In this document: in pieces, positions 54,009 through 62,385 of the stretch
Numbering within the stretch: the first letter of the stretch is position 1
Layout of the letters: the number at the start of each line of letters is the position of its first letter
Position numbers and translations under genes: made by a program
Notes under the pieces: model-generated
What the model was told of the DNA's origin: nothing
What the model saw: the letters and a program-made list of their open reading frames with translations, nothing else
Database searches by the model: none
Source: Pedobacter cryoconitis
GTDB taxonomy: Bacteria > Bacteroidota > Bacteroidia > Sphingobacteriales > Sphingobacteriaceae
NCBI RefSeq assembly: GCF_014200595.1
Contig: NZ_JACHCG010000001.1
Location: 434,001-498,000 of the forward strand
DNA: 64,000 bases
Reading direction: 5' to 3'

Positions 54009-55304
54009 ATGAAAAAATCTTTACTCCTTTTTTCTGCTGTTTTTTGTTTACTACATCTGAACTCTACCGCACAGGTAGCAGATAGAGCAGCACTTGCCAA
54101 ATCAATACGCGCTGATACTCGTTTAGACACGATTCAGGCCAGAGCAATTCAATTACTTACCGGATTTTCAGCAGGCACATCTTATGATGAAGTCTGGATC
54201 AGAGACTTTAATACCTTTATCAAAGGCTCTTTGAAAATTCAACCCAAAGAGAAAGTCAGAAATATGCTCCTGATGTTTTTTAAAATCCAGGGAGATGATG
54301 GAAACATTGTAGATGGCGTAGTAGACAGCGCGAAAGCAAACGGAGGATATCAATACCGTTATTCTGCTTTATTACCAGGATGGGCAGCACATAAAAATAC
54401 AGTTGAAACAGATCAGGAATCCTCATTAGTACAGGCAGTCCGGAAGTATGTCGACGTAACTGGCGATCGTACTATTCTTTTCGAACGCATAGGAGCTAAA
54501 ACCATTTTGCAAAGAATGGAGGAATCTTTCTCTTATATCTTAAAAGACAGATGGTCAGAGAAATATGGCCTTGTAAAAGGCGCCACTACAATAGATTGGG
54601 GAGATGTACAACCAGAAAAAGGCTGGGGTGTAGCGATCAATGCGCATACCAAATGGTCGGTTGATATTTATGATAATGCCATGTTTGTTATGGCTATCAA
54701 TGATTTTCTGGCCATGAAGCCTGAAGATTATAAAACAAAGCAAAACTGGGCTGTTCTGGCCAGTAAAATTAAAACAAATGTCCGCAAACATTTGTGGATG
54801 CCTGAAACTCAAAAATACAGACCTCATTTATACCTGAATGGCAATCCTTTCTCTAAATCATTTAACGAAGACCAGATTTTATACACCGGCGGCTCAGTAT
54901 GTGCAATTTTGGCCGGATTTAATACCCCAAAAGAGGTCGCACAAATTAACCTTCAAATCGTAGCCGCGGCAGCAAAAGAAAAGTTTGCAACGATAGGTTT
55001 TACCGTTTATCCCCCTTATCCGGAAAGTGAATTTCCAAACATGCTCCCTTATTCTTACCAAAATGGCGGTGACTGGACCTGGTTCGGTGGCCGGATGATC
55101 AGCGGTCTGATCTCTCATGAGCTGGTTAAGGAAGCTTATGATGAATTGATACCTATGGTAAATCGTGCATTAACGCATAAAGGATTTTATGAGTGGTACA
55201 ATGTACAAACCGGTGAAGCCAAAGGATCGGGCGATTTCAGAGGCGAGGCGGGCGTTTTATTTGATGCCGTTGAATCACTTAAACAATGGGCAGCCAAAAA
55301 TTAA
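54009..55304 (+). CDS. Exported six-hairpin (alpha/alpha)6 glycoside hydrolase, family undetermined
   Basis: A 431-residue protein with signal peptide (LLFSAVFCLLHLNSTAQ). It shows the repeated helical-hairpin pattern of six-hairpin glycosidases and conserved acidic blocks: SYDEVWIRDFNTFIKG, ATTIDWGDVQPEKG, YDNAMFVMAINDFL, QNGGDWTWFGGRMISGLI, YEWYNVQTGEAKGSGDFRGE. The catalytic Asp/Glu are probably in these, but I cannot assign a CAZy family. It is the first gene of the SusC/SusD operon, so it would act in the periplasm on the imported glycan. The gap to SusC is 63 bp without its own promoter. Confidence 0.75.
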   Translation: MKKSLLLFSAVFCLLHLNSTAQVADRAALAKSIRADTRLDTIQARAIQLLTGFSAGTSYDEVWIRDFNTFIKGSLKIQPKEKVRNMLLMFFKIQGDDGNIVDGVVDSAKANGGYQYRYSALLPGWAAHKNTVETDQESSLVQAVRKYVDVTGDRTILFERIGAKTILQRMEESFSYILKDRWSEKYGLVKGATTIDWGDVQPEKGWGVAINAHTKWSVDIYDNAMFVMAINDFLAMKPEDYKTKQNWAVLASKIKTNVRKHLWMPETQKYRPHLYLNGNPFSKSFNEDQILYTGGSVCAILAGFNTPKEVAQINLQIVAAAAKEKFATIGFTVYPPYPESEFPNMLPYSYQNGGDWTWFGGRMISGLISHELVKEAYDELIPMVNRALTHKGFYEWYNVQTGEAKGSGDFRGEAGVLFDAVESLKQWAAKN

Positions 55305-55367
55305 CAACCGAATAGCTTTTAAACGATCATATAACCACACCAAAAACCAAAAACTAAAAACCAAATT

Positions 55368-58300
55368 ATGAAAAAAGCATTTATTTACTCCATTCTGCTC
55401 TCGCTGCTTTCCTTGCAGGTGATGGCACAAATTAAAATTACCGGGAAGGTCACCGGTTTAAAAGACAACCTGCCCATTCCCGGGGTTAGTATTAAAGTAA
55501 AAGGGACAACAGCAGGTGCAATAACTGATGCTGCTGGAAATTACCAGATCCAGGTGCCTGATGATAAAGCGACCCTGGTTTTCTCTTCTACTGGTTTTAC
55601 AGCACAAGAGAGAACGATCAGCGGCAGAAGTACCATCAACATCCAGTTAGATGAAAAGGCAGATAACCTGAGTGAAGTAGTTGTAATTGGTTACGGTACA
55701 GTTAAAAAATCAGATTTAACCGGTGCCGTTACGACTATTAAAGGGGAACAGCTGATGGATAAACCTGTAGCAAATATCTCTCAGGCACTGCAAGGTAAAA
55801 TAGCAGGTGTTGAGGTGAGTTTGAACAGTGCAGCTCCAGGAACCGCAGCTAAAGTAAGGGTGAGAGGTATTGGATCTATTAACTCCAATATTGATCCATT
55901 ATATGTAATTGACGGTGTTGCTGGTGTTGATCCCAATTCGATTAACCCGAATGACGTGGCTTCATTAGAAGTACTGAAAGATGCTTCTTCTACTGCTATT
56001 TATGGTTCCAGAGGTGCAAATGGTGTGATCATGATCACCACGAAAAGAGGGCGCAGAGAAGGGACACAAATTAGTTATGAGGCTAATGCAAACGTAAGTG
56101 AGTTATACAGACATGTGAAAACTTTAAATTCAGAAGAATTTCTGAAAGTGTATAATGAGGCTTTTGCCAATGGTACAAAATTTGACCCGGCAGGTGGCGT
56201 ATGGACTCCTCCAAAAGCATTGAATTATGCAAATTATCCATTGTTATTTGATACAAATAATAAACCTCTTTACGATACAAACTGGGAAAAGGAAACTTAT
56301 AAACCTGCTTTCTCACAAAATCATCAATTAAACGTACAAGGTGGTAATGAAAAAACACTGTACAGCTTATCATTAGGTTATTTAAATCAAAAAGGACTGG
56401 CGCCTACTTCGGGCTTTAAACGCTATTCTGTAAAGATGACCTTAGACAATGACGTAAAAAGCTGGTTGAAAATAGGTGGTAATGTAAACCTGATCAGAAG
56501 TATACAACGTTTGGTTACCGATGGTAACGGAAGTTTGAACGTGGCCAGAGCAGTAGCTGAAGAAGTACCGATTTTACCGATAAGATATCCTAATGGCCTT
56601 TATGCAGGGAATTTTGATATTGCCGGATTAGAAGGTGCACCAAATCCAATTGATATCGCGAACAACAGATATACGATCAACAATACATTGCAGATGCTGG
56701 GTAATGTTTACGCTTTATTCCATATTACCAGTGAACTTGATTTTAAAACCGACTTCGGGTATAACCTGAGCTCCAATAAAAACAACTTCTTTTCTTCTCA
56801 GAATTTACAGCATTTATCTGCTGATGAGGGGGGGGTAGCCAATATCAATGCTTATGATAATTACTACTGGCAGACTGAGAACTATTTGACGTGGAACAAA
56901 AAGATCAATGACCGTCAAAAATTCACAGCCTTAATAGGGGCATCTTTACAGCAGACTGGTTATGAGAGAGTTCGTGCAGAAACGCAAAACTTTGTAGATG
57001 ATATTTTCCAATATCATTATCTTCAGGCTGGTTCAGTAAGATCGGCATCTGAATCTTATGATACTAAATCTGCTTTAAGTTCATTCTATGCAAGGGTAAA
57101 TTATAGCCTGGATGATAAATATTTATTTACTGCTACAGGCCGTTATGATGGTTCATCAAGATTTGGAAAAAACAATAAATACGCCTTTTTCCCTTCTGTA
57201 GGTGCTGCATGGCGCGTTTCACAAGAAGATTTTCTTAAAAACAGTAAAACTGTCTCTAATTTAAAGATTCGTGCAAGTTATGGTACTTCAGGTAACCAGG
57301 AAATTGGGCAGGCCCGTTCTTTATCACAAATTCAACCAAGTACAACTGTTTTAGGCGGTTCAGCACAATCTACGCTGTTGCCTAGTTATATTGGTAATCA
57401 GGATTTGAAATGGGAGAGATCAATTCAGGCAGATGCAGGAGTTGAATTAGGATTATTCAATGATAGAATCAACCTGACTTTCGATTATTACAACCGTGTT
57501 ACCAAAGATTTGTTGTTGCAAACTCCAATTCCATGGTCGGCAGGTTTTACCAATGCAAACGTTTACAAAAACGTAGGTTCAGTAAGAAATTCCGGAATAG
57601 AGATCAGTTTGAACACTGTCAATGTTAAAACAGATGATTTCACCTGGTCTACCAGCTTCTTGTTCTCTGCGAATAAAAACAAAGTGATCAAGTTAAATGA
57701 TGGTAATGCTGATATTTTCCCTGGCCCGAACTTCCTTGGTCAAAACTATGTGGTGCGTGTAGGTGAACCAATCGGATCTTTTTACGGAATGACACGTCTG
57801 GGTACTTATGGTGAAAATGAAGCAGCTGAGGCCGCTTCGCATGGCTTAAAAACCGGAGATAGAAAATACCTTTACAACGCAGATGGCTCAGTGAACTATA
57901 GTATTATAGGCAGGGCTTATCCAAAATGGACAGGAACATTCAGCAGTAGTTTTAAATATAAAAACTGGGATTTATCATTTGATATCCGTTTTGTTCAGGG
58001 TGTAAATACAGCAGCTAACTTTAAACACTCATCCGAAGACAGACAGACGATTTCGAATAGTTTGGCCACAGTCTTAAATGCCTGGACACCACAAAATCAA
58101 AATACTTCTGTTTCACAGGTACGTAACTATAAATTCGCTCAGGATTCACATTTTGACAGCTGGTGGGTAGAAGATGGTTCATTTATCCGTGGTCAGAATT
58201 TTATTGTGGGTTACAGCTTGCCTGCGGCAGTAAATCAGAAGTTGCACATCAATCGTTTAAGAATTTACGCAAACGTTCAGAACTTGTTTATCATTACTAA

Positions 58301-58436
58301 ATACACAGGATATGATCCGGAGGTAGATACATTTAATCAAACTTACGGTTCAAATGCTTCATTCTCTCAAAACATTGACTTTTTCGCTACGCCAAGACCT
58401 CGTATTTGGAATTTAGGCGTTCAACTTACCTTTTAA
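55368..58436 (+). CDS. SusC/RagA-type TonB-dependent outer-membrane transporter
   Basis: A 1,022-residue protein with signal peptide (LLSLQVMAQ). It has the N-terminal CarboxypepD-regulatory-like domain (GVSIKVKGTTAGAITDAAGN), the junction SEVVVIGYGTVKKSDLTGAV, the SusC plug (QALQGKIAGVEVSLNSAAPG, LYVIDGVAGVDPNSINP, GSRGANGVIMITTKRG) and a 22-strand barrel ending LGVQLTF. It transports oligosaccharides with energy from TonB, under a SusD lid encoded 10 bp downstream. No STN domain is seen, so it does not appear to signal to the FecR at 26950. Confidence 0.95.
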   Translation: MKKAFIYSILLSLLSLQVMAQIKITGKVTGLKDNLPIPGVSIKVKGTTAGAITDAAGNYQIQVPDDKATLVFSSTGFTAQERTISGRSTINIQLDEKADNLSEVVVIGYGTVKKSDLTGAVTTIKGEQLMDKPVANISQALQGKIAGVEVSLNSAAPGTAAKVRVRGIGSINSNIDPLYVIDGVAGVDPNSINPNDVASLEVLKDASSTAIYGSRGANGVIMITTKRGRREGTQISYEANANVSELYRHVKTLNSEEFLKVYNEAFANGTKFDPAGGVWTPPKALNYANYPLLFDTNNKPLYDTNWEKETYKPAFSQNHQLNVQGGNEKTLYSLSLGYLNQKGLAPTSGFKRYSVKMTLDNDVKSWLKIGGNVNLIRSIQRLVTDGNGSLNVARAVAEEVPILPIRYPNGLYAGNFDIAGLEGAPNPIDIANNRYTINNTLQMLGNVYALFHITSELDFKTDFGYNLSSNKNNFFSSQNLQHLSADEGGVANINAYDNYYWQTENYLTWNKKINDRQKFTALIGASLQQTGYERVRAETQNFVDDIFQYHYLQAGSVRSASESYDTKSALSSFYARVNYSLDDKYLFTATGRYDGSSRFGKNNKYAFFPSVGAAWRVSQEDFLKNSKTVSNLKIRASYGTSGNQEIGQARSLSQIQPSTTVLGGSAQSTLLPSYIGNQDLKWERSIQADAGVELGLFNDRINLTFDYYNRVTKDLLLQTPIPWSAGFTNANVYKNVGSVRNSGIEISLNTVNVKTDDFTWSTSFLFSANKNKVIKLNDGNADIFPGPNFLGQNYVVRVGEPIGSFYGMTRLGTYGENEAAEAASHGLKTGDRKYLYNADGSVNYSIIGRAYPKWTGTFSSSFKYKNWDLSFDIRFVQGVNTAANFKHSSEDRQTISNSLATVLNAWTPQNQNTSVSQVRNYKFAQDSHFDSWWVEDGSFIRGQNFIVGYSLPAAVNQKLHINRLRIYANVQNLFIITKYTGYDPEVDTFNQTYGSNASFSQNIDFFATPRPRIWNLGVQLTF

Positions 58437-58446
58437 ACTGAATCAC

Positions 58447-59958
58447 ATGAAAACGACAAAAAATATATTATTTGCGGTACTGGTGTTACTTACCTGTGCC
58501 TCTTGTAAAAAATTCCTGGAAGAAAAGCCCACCGATTTTATTACACCCGACTCAGAGTTATCGAGTGCTAAAGTAGCCAGGGCCTTTGCGAATTCAAGTT
58601 ATCAATATCTTCAGGGGATGTTGCAGGGACAACCCTCGTCTTATGGCGGAAATACCTGGAACCTGATGGAGTTTATGACAGGAAAAGCAAATAGCGATCT
58701 TGGACAAACCGGTGCTGTTAATTTTCAGAACCTTTCTTACAATACTACGTCATTTTATATCGATACCTGGTGGCAGAAAATGTATCAGGGGGTTGGTGCA
58801 TGTAATATAGCTATCGAAAAAATACCTGGTATCAATGCTCCGGGACTTAGTGAGGCAGATAAAACAAACATGATGGCGGAAGCGCGTACGTTAAGGGCCT
58901 TATACTATTTTTTCCTGGTAAGAATGTACGGGGCTGTTCCAAAGGTGACTGAAATCCCTAAAAACCTGAACCTGTCAATTCCAAGAACAGCTGCAAAGGA
59001 TATTTATGATACGGTGATTATCCCGGATTTACTGGAAGCAGAAAAATCTACTTTACCCTGGAAAGACATTACCGGAAAAGTATCAATGAGCGCTGTAAAA
59101 TCGATTCTGGCAGATGTTTATTTAACTTATGCAGGTGCTGCAATCAACGGAGGAAAACAATATTATGCTGAATCGGCTAAACGCTCACTTGCGGTTACCC
59201 AAACAGGAGGTTTTTCTTTATTTCCGGAATATACAGATATGCTGAAACCTGCAAATAAAAACAACGGAGAGTTTATTTTTCAGGTTCAGTATGCGGCTTC
59301 AGTTCCTTCAAACAATCCATTGACTTCACTGACTATCCCGAATTATTCTGGTATTTCAGGTTATTCGGATGAATATGGATCAGTTTATCCAACGCCACAG
59401 TTTATCGCTTCTTATGCACCTGGAGATAAAAGGGTAGCAGAAAAACAGTTTTTCTATACGAGTTATAAGAGCTTTAAGACCAATGATATTGTAAAGTTTA
59501 AAGGAAATTATATCTACAAATGGTTTGATTCTACGGCTGTAGTGAGCACTTTAAAGTCTGACCTTAACTTTACTTTGTACCGTTTAGCGGATGTAGAATT
59601 AATGTATGCAGAAGCGTCTAATCAGGCGGAAGGTGCACCAAATGGTACAGCGATTCAGTTTGTAAATGATATCAGAAAAAGAGCTAAACTAGCTCCGATC
59701 GGCGCGTTATCATCAGCAGCTTTTGAGCAGGAAGTATGGGCACAACGTTATTATGAATTGTGTTTCGAGAATAAAATGTGGTTCGATATGATCCGTACCA
59801 GGAAGGTTCACAATGATGTTACAGGTAACTGGGACAATTTTGTAGGACACAAAACGGTATTTGGTGCAACATTCTCAGAGAAGCAGTTGTTATTCCCATT
59901 ACCTAAACAGGAAACGGATGTGAATTCAAGCTTATTACCAAATAATCCAGGGTTCTAA
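58447..59958 (+). CDS. SusD/RagB-type glycan-binding lipoprotein
   Basis: A 503-residue surface lipoprotein. The lipobox is LLTCASC, then KKFLEEKPTDFITPD as in all SusD N-termini; MYQGVGACNIAIEKIPG, EARTLRALYYFFLVRMYGAV and the C-terminal RYYELCFENKMWFDMIRTRK are diagnostic TPR-like and SusD motifs. It binds glycan on the cell surface and caps the SusC transporter. Its sugar specificity is not predictable. The operon ends in a strong terminator at 59981-60011. Confidence 0.95.
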   Translation: MKTTKNILFAVLVLLTCASCKKFLEEKPTDFITPDSELSSAKVARAFANSSYQYLQGMLQGQPSSYGGNTWNLMEFMTGKANSDLGQTGAVNFQNLSYNTTSFYIDTWWQKMYQGVGACNIAIEKIPGINAPGLSEADKTNMMAEARTLRALYYFFLVRMYGAVPKVTEIPKNLNLSIPRTAAKDIYDTVIIPDLLEAEKSTLPWKDITGKVSMSAVKSILADVYLTYAGAAINGGKQYYAESAKRSLAVTQTGGFSLFPEYTDMLKPANKNNGEFIFQVQYAASVPSNNPLTSLTIPNYSGISGYSDEYGSVYPTPQFIASYAPGDKRVAEKQFFYTSYKSFKTNDIVKFKGNYIYKWFDSTAVVSTLKSDLNFTLYRLADVELMYAEASNQAEGAPNGTAIQFVNDIRKRAKLAPIGALSSAAFEQEVWAQRYYELCFENKMWFDMIRTRKVHNDVTGNWDNFVGHKTVFGATFSEKQLLFPLPKQETDVNSSLLPNNPGF

Positions 59959-59980
59959 GCGGCTTTGTTTTCTAAATTGA

Positions 59981-60011
59981 AACGCCCTGTTAATCCAATT
60001 AACAGGGCGTT
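59981..60011. terminator. Intrinsic terminator of the SusCD operon
   Basis: AACGCCCTGTTAA (59981-59993) and TTAACAGGGCGTT (59999-60011) form a 13-bp perfect stem with a 5-nt loop, followed by T6. The A-rich left flank makes it usable by the minus-strand Gre-like gene as well. Confidence 0.9.
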
Positions 60012-60022
60012 TTTTATATGCT

Positions 60023-60415
60023 TTAACTCGCTTGTGCTTTTTGATGGGTGACCTTTAAAATAGCAAAGGTCCTCATGCCGTCTGGCATTTCCCATTGAAC
60101 TTTTGAACCTACGCGGTAGCCTAATAAGGCTGTTCCGATCGGGGCAAAGACAGACATTTTATTTTCTTTCATATTGGCTTCTGAAGGAAATACAATTTGG
60201 AAAGTATACTTTCTTTCGCTTAATACTTCCTGTATTTCCACTTCCGATCCGATACATACGGCATCATCAGGTAGTTCATCTTCTTTGACAACTTTTGCGG
60301 AGCCCAGCTCTGCAAGTAATTGATTTTTATTGTATTCGGAAAGATTAGAATCTTTTAGATGCTTTTTTAACAGATCCAGTTCTTTTTTAACGATCATTAA
60401 TTGTTCCGTTTTCAT
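60023..60415 (-). CDS. GreA/GreB C-terminal-type (Rnk-like) transcription factor
   Basis: A 130-residue protein: a short N-terminal helical part (MIVKKELDLLKKHLKDSNLS) then the GreA/GreB C-terminal FKBP-like domain (VCIGSEVEIQEVLSERKYTF, MSVFAPIGTALLGYRVGSKV). The N-terminal arm is too short for the long coiled coil of true Gre factors, so it resembles the Rnk-type regulators that bind RNA polymerase near the secondary channel. Target genes are unknown. The next gene upstream on the strand is a small membrane protein (31-bp gap). Confidence 0.8.
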   Translation of the reverse strand: MKTEQLMIVKKELDLLKKHLKDSNLSEYNKNQLLAELGSAKVVKEDELPDDAVCIGSEVEIQEVLSERKYTFQIVFPSEANMKENKMSVFAPIGTALLGYRVGSKVQWEMPDGMRTFAILKVTHQKAQAS

Positions 60416-60446
60416 ATGTTATTCTTTATCTATTTTGTGTTATTTA

Positions 60447-60683
60447 TTAATTCGAATGATGTGATTTCCGGAGATTGAGCAACCGGCTATGGATTTTAAA
60501 TTTCCGCCTGTGTCTGCTTAATTTATGGTGCAGGAATAGTTGCAGCACAGATACCAGTATGGCCAGGATGTTTAACCACAGGTGATCCAGTAATAAAGCA
60601 GCAAGAACAAGTACCACGTTCAGGCCGAAAAGGCTTATCAAGCCTAAGCCGATCCATGAAATGGATTTAAATTTATTGAGCAT
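60447..60683 (-). CDS. Small two-helix membrane protein
   Basis: A 78-residue protein with two hydrophobic helices (WIGLGLISLFGLNVVLVLAA and LWLNILAILVSVLQLFL), followed by a very basic tail (HHKLSRHRRKFKIHSRLLNL). No family is recognised. It lies 31 bp upstream of the Gre/Rnk-like gene on the same strand and may be co-transcribed with it. The basic tail should face the cytoplasm. Confidence 0.55.
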   Translation of the reverse strand: MLNKFKSISWIGLGLISLFGLNVVLVLAALLLDHLWLNILAILVSVLQLFLHHKLSRHRRKFKIHSRLLNLRKSHHSN

Positions 60684-60777
60684 AAGAATATTAATTCAGT
60701 AAAAAAAGAGAGAAGAGCTGTTTGATAAACAACTTCATGATTTTCCTGAAGGCCCCAAACCAAATGAGGGTCGGGGC

Positions 60778-60936
60778 TTACTTAATAAAGTCCTTGCTGG
60801 TAGTTTGGGAGTGGAATCCAAAGTGGTAATGAACAGATACCATGCGGCAATACATTGCAAAAGCAGCACACATTCCTTTAGTAAAGGAAATTTCGAGCAT
60901 TGCATAAATAAAGCGGTGTGTATGGATTGTTTTCAT
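60778..60936 (-). CDS. Putative small ORF A (52 residues) with shared C-terminal tail
   Basis: The minus strand reads MKTIHTHRFIYAMLEISFTK ... SVHYHFGF ... TTSKDFIK then stop. The last codons and the sequence after the stop match ORF B at 61008: SKDFI[K/Q]*, with synonymous changes in Ser and Lys codons and a common GyCCCGrCCC after the stop. A GC-rich hairpin (60752-60777) follows, a possible terminator. No known family. Another open frame on the plus strand overlaps, so coding status is uncertain. Confidence 0.35.
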   Translation of the reverse strand: MKTIHTHRFIYAMLEISFTKGMCAAFAMYCRMVSVHYHFGFHSQTTSKDFIK

Positions 60937-61007
60937 CAACAAAATAAATTAAGATATAAAAAAATGAAGCTTTATAATTGGCCCTGATCCTGAAGAAGGG
61001 CCGGGAC

Positions 61008-61157
61008 TTACTGAATAAAGTCTTTACTGTTTTTACGGAAGAAGTATCCTAAATTAGCGTGATAAGAAACGGGTTGGCGTTGCAGCACACGGGCAGGTTG
61101 CATTTTTGATGCAATCGCCATTCGAAGCGTGTAAAGTAAGTGCCTGATTAAACCCAT
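61008..61157 (-). CDS. Putative small ORF B (49 residues) related to ORF A
   Basis: The minus strand reads MGLIRHLLYTLRMAIASKMQ ... PVSYHANLGYFF ... NSKDFIQ then stop. Aligned with ORF A it shares the start of a Leu-Tyr pattern, a SxHxxLG-like middle and the SKDFI tail. A GGCCCT/AGGGCC hairpin follows the stop at 60979-61001. Together with ORF A it fills the stretch 60684-61290, which has no other gene. Alternatively, the pair may be a structured RNA or repeat element. Confidence 0.35.
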   Translation of the reverse strand: MGLIRHLLYTLRMAIASKMQPARVLQRQPVSYHANLGYFFRKNSKDFIQ

Positions 61158-61290
61158 TAAAACAAATCTCTACTTTTAAATCACAAAAACAAATATTTCC
61201 TGATATAATATATTATTCTCTTAGGAATGTTACATTACTATGATTTGGGATATGAATTTTTCAATGTGCTTAATCCGTAAATTTACAGCA

Positions 61291-61677
61291 ATGAAAGCCG
61301 ACGTTAAAAATCTGGGGGATATCATCCTGTTTGTAGATAAGTTTTACGAAAAAGTGCAATATGATGAGCTGATCGGGCCGGTGTTCGCAGGTGTTATCCA
61401 GAACTGGACTCCTCATCTGGAACAGATGTACCGGTTTTGGAATGCTGCATTATTTGGTGTGCCCGGTTTTCGGGGTAATCCTTTTGCAAAACATGCTCCA
61501 CTAGCTATTGAGGAAAAGCATTTTGAACGCTGGTTGATCCTGTTCACAGAGACTATTGATGAAGACTTTGAAGGAGAAATTGCCACAGCGGCTAAAAACA
61601 GGGCCGGATTGATGGCAGAAATGTTTCTTCGCCGTTTGCGTGGAATGAATGGTGATCCGGCTAAAGTAATTGTTTAA
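61291..61677 (+). CDS. Group III truncated haemoglobin
   Basis: A 128-residue globin. DKFYEKVQYDELIGPVF is the N-terminal B/C helix region, WTPHLEQMYRFWNAALFG the E helix, and PFAKHAPLAIEEKHFERWL the F helix with the proximal His (His77, in HFERW); these are typical of group III. It binds haem and is thought to handle oxygen, NO or peroxide. The ATG at 61291 gives the normal family length; the upstream in-frame start at 61240 would add 17 residues. No partner gene is adjacent on its strand. Confidence 0.88.
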   Translation: MKADVKNLGDIILFVDKFYEKVQYDELIGPVFAGVIQNWTPHLEQMYRFWNAALFGVPGFRGNPFAKHAPLAIEEKHFERWLILFTETIDEDFEGEIATAAKNRAGLMAEMFLRRLRGMNGDPAKVIV

Positions 61678-61811
61678 AACTTTTATTTTGTTAAAGACTT
61701 ATTGCAAATTCTCCTAAATGTTCCGTTTCTGAAATAAACTTTAGATCATCAGATACAAAGAAAAGCCAGACCTGTACTTCACCTGATCAGGATAACTACC
61801 CGAGATGGCAT

Positions 61812-62174
61812 TTAATCTATCACAAATAATTCTTGAACAGTAGTTCCTTCGATAGTTAGCTCCTGATGGTCATATTTATCAAGAATATCTAACGCATAAG
61901 CATAATCAGTTACTACTTTTAATAATCCTGTGGCTTCATCGTTGTTTAATGATTTGTTTTCAATTACGTTACTTAAAAGTGTCACTGCATTTTTCAGAGA
62001 ATTTAACTGCTCATTCTGCTCTTTTAGGCGCTTTTCATTAAGAGATGTACGGTCTGTCTCGAAAAGTTCAGCGAGTTGATACTGTGTGAGCCAAATAGTA
62101 TCATTGACTAATTTTACATCAATGGCTGTCTCGCCATTTTCTGTTTTATAAATTGCGATCTGATCGTTCTGCAT
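61812..62174 (-). pseudogene. Internally deleted, C-terminally truncated RhuM/Fic-type remnant
   Basis: The 120-residue frame begins like RhuM proteins (IAIYKTENGETAIDVKLVND, TIWLTQYQLAELFETDRTS) but at about 62042 jumps straight to LNEKRLKEQNEQLNSLKNAV and LLKVVTDYAYALDILDKYDH, which in full-length RhuM-Fic proteins lies after a further segment of roughly 100 residues. The Fic domain normally following DKYDHxxL is missing: the frame stops after EGTTVQELFVID. The fusion is in frame, so a short product could still be made, but it looks like a deletion remnant. Its upstream end lies in a 136-bp direct repeat. Confidence 0.6.
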
Positions 62175-62192
62175 CGTTTCTATGTTGAATAA

Positions 62193-62328
62193 AGTACAAG
62201 CAAACTTATACTTCATTCTGCATAGGATGGTTAAATTTGTTTTGGAAGAAATCCTAAAATTCTGTTCTATTTTGCTTTAATAAAGGTATTTGAACTAAAA
62301 TTTGCTTAAAGCGTTTCGACTCCGGCAG
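62193..62328. repeat. 136-bp direct repeat, copy 1
   Basis: This segment matches 63674-63809 at a constant offset of 1,481 bp. From about 62231 to 62328 the two copies differ at only one base (62318). Upstream of that they are more diverged, with changes that fall mostly in codon-third-like positions on either strand. It lies between the RhuM remnant and the Fic gene. Confidence 0.9.
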
Positions 62329-62339
62329 GCGTACGACTT

Positions 62340-62369
62340 AAAGCCTTCGATGAAAATCGGAGGCTTTTT
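62340..62369 (+). terminator. Strong intrinsic terminator after repeat copy 1
   Basis: AAAGCCTTCGAT (62340-62351) pairs with ATCGGAGGCTTT (62356-62367), one G-T pair, loop GAAA, then a T-run on the plus strand. No plus-strand gene ends nearby except the repeat itself. The Fic gene's minus-strand 3' end is at 62386, on the other side. Confidence 0.8.
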
Positions 62370-62385
62370 GGTTAATTTCTATAGT

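Noticed and set aside
60805..60987. Plus-strand 60-codon frame antisense to ORF A
   Set aside because: It has no counterpart at ORF B, where the same strand is interrupted by stops, so the minus-strand frame is the better candidate.
62182..62280. Short plus-strand ORF across repeat copy 1
   Set aside because: The first codons lie antisense to the RhuM remnant and copy 2 has an in-frame stop just before the shared part, so it is a shared 3' end rather than a complete gene.
62300..62335. tRNA-like 3' end in repeat copy 1 (TTTCGACTCCGGCAGGCG)
   Set aside because: The bases before TTCGACT cannot form the T-arm stem with CCGGC, and no acceptor or anticodon arm is present upstream.
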